From assembly GCA_910587355.1 (NCBI GenBank), contig CAJUKF010000056.1, positions 1-15,498 of the forward strand: 15,498 bases of DNA. The letters run 5' to 3'. A program made the translations under genes and the position numbers. Below the pieces are notes generated by a model. The model had not been told where the DNA came from and ran no database searches. It worked only from the letters and a program-made list of their open reading frames with translations. This document shows, piece by piece, positions 13,893 to 15,498 of this stretch. Numbering within the stretch: position 1 is the first letter of the stretch; each line of letters starts with the position of its first letter. The DNA is from an uncultured Muribaculaceae bacterium (GTDB lineage Bacteria; Bacteroidota; Bacteroidia; Bacteroidales; Muribaculaceae).

Positions 13893-15185
13893 ATGGATTT
13901 TATTGAAGAACTCACCTGGCGCGGCATGGTGCACACCATGATGCCGGGAACCGACGAACAACTCCGTAAAGAGATGACTGCTGCATATCTGGGCATCGAC
14001 CCCACCGCAGACAGCCTCCATATAGGCCACCTCTGCGGCGTGATGATGCTCCGGCACTTCCAGCGTTGCGGCCACAAGCCCTACGCACTCATCGGTGGCG
14101 CCACAGGCATGATTGGCGACCCCTCGGGTAAATCGGCCGAGCGAAACCTCCTTGACGAGGAAACTATCCGCCACAACATGGAATCTATCAGGAAGCAGCT
14201 CTCCAAATTCCTCGATTTCGACAGCGATGCCCCCAACCATGCAGAAATGGTGAACAACTACGACTGGATGAAAGACATGGGCTTCCTTGAGTTCGCTCGC
14301 GAAATCGGCAAACATATTACCGTCAATTACATGATGGCCAAGGATTCGGTACAGAAACGCCTCAACGGCGAGGCCCGCGACGGCCTCAGCTTCACCGAAT
14401 TCACATATCAGCTCCTGCAGGGCTTTGACTTCATGCATCTCTATGAGACCAAAGGTGTGAAGCTGCAGCTCGGAGGCTCCGACCAGTGGGGCAACATCAC
14501 CACCGGCACCGAACTCATCCGGCGCAAACTCGGTGGAGAGGCATATGCACTCACCTGCCCTCTTATCACCAAAGCCGACGGCAAGAAATTCGGCAAGACC
14601 GAGAGCGGCAACGTTTGGCTTGACCCGGCCCGCACATCCCCTTACAAGTTCTATCAGTTCTGGCTCAACGTAAGCGATGAAGAGGCTGTGAAATACATCA
14701 AAATCTTCACTTCGCTCACCAAGGAGGAAATCGACGCCCTCGTCGAAGAGCAGAAGGCAGACCCGGGGCAGCGCCCCGTGCAGAAGCGGCTCGCCAAGGA
14801 AATCACCACCATGGTGCACAGTGCCGAGGAATATGAGGCTGCCGTGGAGGCTTCGCAGATTCTGTTCAGCAACAAGGCCGCCGAGACTCTGCATCATATT
14901 GATGAGAAAACCCTCCTCGATGTGTTCGAAGGCGTGCCTACTTATGAAGTAAGCCGCGAAGACATCGAAGCCGGAATCCGTATGGCCGACCTCCTTACCG
15001 AAAAAGCTCCTGTATTTCCCTCCAAAGCCGAATTCCGCAAAATGGCTACTGCCGGCGGGTTCTCTGTAAATAAAGAAAAAGTGACCGACCCGCAGGCCCA
15101 GACCGATGCGTCGATGCTTCTCAACGACCGTTACATCATCCTCCAGAAGGGCAAGAAGAACTACTTCCTCCTTATTGTAAAATAA
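13893..15185 (+). CDS. tyrS: Tyrosyl-tRNA synthetase
   Basis: This 430-aa class I aminoacyl-tRNA synthetase attaches tyrosine to tRNA-Tyr. The nucleotide-binding HIGH motif is at 43-46, following GIDPTADSL. The KMSKS-loop equivalent is K232-F-G-K-T236 (KFGKT), as in bacterial TyrRS. GSDQWGNI of the tyrosine-binding site is present. A C-terminal S4-like RNA-binding domain covers about 360-430. The length is normal for the family. It follows cdd by 44 bp and is followed at 2 bp by the DUF2007 gene, so the three are probably co-transcribed. No T-box is expected or seen. Confidence 0.97.
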   Translation: MDFIEELTWRGMVHTMMPGTDEQLRKEMTAAYLGIDPTADSLHIGHLCGVMMLRHFQRCGHKPYALIGGATGMIGDPSGKSAERNLLDEETIRHNMESIRKQLSKFLDFDSDAPNHAEMVNNYDWMKDMGFLEFAREIGKHITVNYMMAKDSVQKRLNGEARDGLSFTEFTYQLLQGFDFMHLYETKGVKLQLGGSDQWGNITTGTELIRRKLGGEAYALTCPLITKADGKKFGKTESGNVWLDPARTSPYKFYQFWLNVSDEEAVKYIKIFTSLTKEEIDALVEEQKADPGQRPVQKRLAKEITTMVHSAEEYEAAVEASQILFSNKAAETLHHIDEKTLLDVFEGVPTYEVSREDIEAGIRMADLLTEKAPVFPSKAEFRKMATAGGFSVNKEKVTDPQAQTDASMLLNDRYIILQKGKKNYFLLIVK

Positions 15186-15187
15186 AT

Positions 15188-15406
15188 ATGGACAAAGTTA
15201 CCGTAGCTGGAGAGTTCTTCAATGAGGCCGAAGCCCGTATAGCAGCCGGTATGCTCGGCGAAAACGGCATATATTCTCAAGTTCTTGTCAGCAACATAGG
15301 CACTCTCTATGGTTCCGGGCCAATCTGGGCTCCCGTGCGGATTGTTGTGGACGAGAGTAATCTCGCCGAGGCTCGGCGTCTGCTGCACGAACACGGCGAC
15401 ATATAA
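15188..15406 (+). CDS. Small DUF2007 (putative signal-transducing) protein
   Basis: This 72-aa protein fits the DUF2007 family (PF09413): an N-terminal strand (KVTVAGEFFN), a helix rich in Ala/Glu (EAEARIAAGMLGENGIYSQVL) and a closing VRIVVDESNLAEARRLLHEH. The fold resembles a small ferredoxin-like or PII-like unit. Despite the family's name no function is established. The ATG begins 2 bp after the tyrS stop, so it is almost certainly translated from the same mRNA. It has no signal peptide or membrane helix. Confidence 0.8.
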   Translation: MDKVTVAGEFFNEAEARIAAGMLGENGIYSQVLVSNIGTLYGSGPIWAPVRIVVDESNLAEARRLLHEHGDI

Positions 15407-15448
15407 AAACTAACGTGGCGACGCTGTCACAGTGTCGCCACGTTAGTT
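15405..15448. terminator. Very strong hairpin after the DUF2007 gene; T-tract on the minus-strand side
   Basis: AACTAACGTGGCGAC (15408-15422) pairs perfectly over 15 bp with GTCGCCACGTTAGTT (15434-15448), and CTG/CAG inside extends the stem. It begins right after the stop at 15404-15406. On the plus strand only TTAGTTAATAA follows. On the minus strand the stem is followed by GTTTTTAT, a five-T tract. It can therefore end cdd-tyrS transcription, but is better built to stop minus-strand transcription. Confidence 0.8.
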
Positions 15449-15478
15449 AATAAACCAATCATTATCACATTTCTTGCA

Positions 15479-15498
15479 ATGGAAAAAGTAATTTTGCT
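15479..15498 (+). CDS. Start of an unidentified gene running off the right edge
   Basis: An ATG at 15479 opens a frame reading MEKVIL before the window ends. It lies 31 bp after a strong hairpin in an A/T-rich context, a plausible gene start. Six codons are too few to identify a product, and a chance ATG cannot be excluded. Confidence 0.35.

Noticed and set aside
13845..14897. 350-codon frame antisense to tyrS
   Set aside because: tyrS is unambiguous (HIGH, KFGKT). The antisense frame is a composition shadow rich in His, Val and Glu.
1..15498. Mobile element, prophage, defence system, CRISPR array or tRNA gene
   Set aside because: I read both strands and saw no transposase, integrase, terminal inverted repeats, repeat-spacer arrays or tRNA cloverleaf. 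Gene content is ordinary chromosomal Bacteroidales.

Overview
The window reads as a chromosomal segment of a member of the Bacteroidales. The gut family Muribaculaceae is my best guess, by inference from overall similarity only. The evidence for the order is threefold. The -33/-7 promoters have the form TTG-N19/20-TAnnTTTG, peculiar to Bacteroidetes. Classic Shine-Dalgarno sites are absent. Bacteroidetes-specific neighbours occur together (gldE-gldD-phosphopantetheinyl transferase). The left edge holds the first ~42 bases of a 16S rRNA gene on the minus strand, preceded by two tandem rRNA promoters, so an rRNA operon leaves the window to the left.

Layout from left to right. Bases 1-~450 hold the 16S 5' end, its leader and its promoters. 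Base 705-2021 (+) is a divergent CLC-type anion channel/transporter. Its 3' end overlaps by 26 bp a convergent serine hydrolase (3255-1996, -). Upstream on the minus strand lies a tightly packed trio, gldE > gldD > PPTase (5843-3326), joined by two ATGA start/stop overlaps. Next come an OmpR-type response regulator with no kinase nearby (6657-5956, -) and a Na/Pi cotransporter with a PhoU-like tail (8661-6841, -). A divergent COG0523 metal GTPase with a His-rich loop (8843-10054, +) follows, then a hairpin and an AraC-family regulator (10150-11061, +). The AraC gene converges on a MATE efflux pump (12447-11083, -). A TPR membrane protein (13184-12540, -) is divergently transcribed from a cdd > tyrS > DUF2007 run (13375-15406, +). 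A strong hairpin follows, and a start codon of a further plus-strand gene lies at the right edge.

Most of the content is housekeeping: pyrimidine salvage, tRNA charging, ion and phosphate transport, and envelope biogenesis. I found no CRISPR array, tRNA, transposon, prophage or defence system, and I do not claim a new system. The observations most worth a second look are promoter and start-codon details (two apparently leaderless genes and two likely mis-set starts), a CLC protein with an unusual selectivity-filter region, a GTPase lacking the canonical NKxD aspartate, an inverted repeat placed on the araC -7 element, and the coupling of gldD/gldE to a carrier-protein-activating enzyme.
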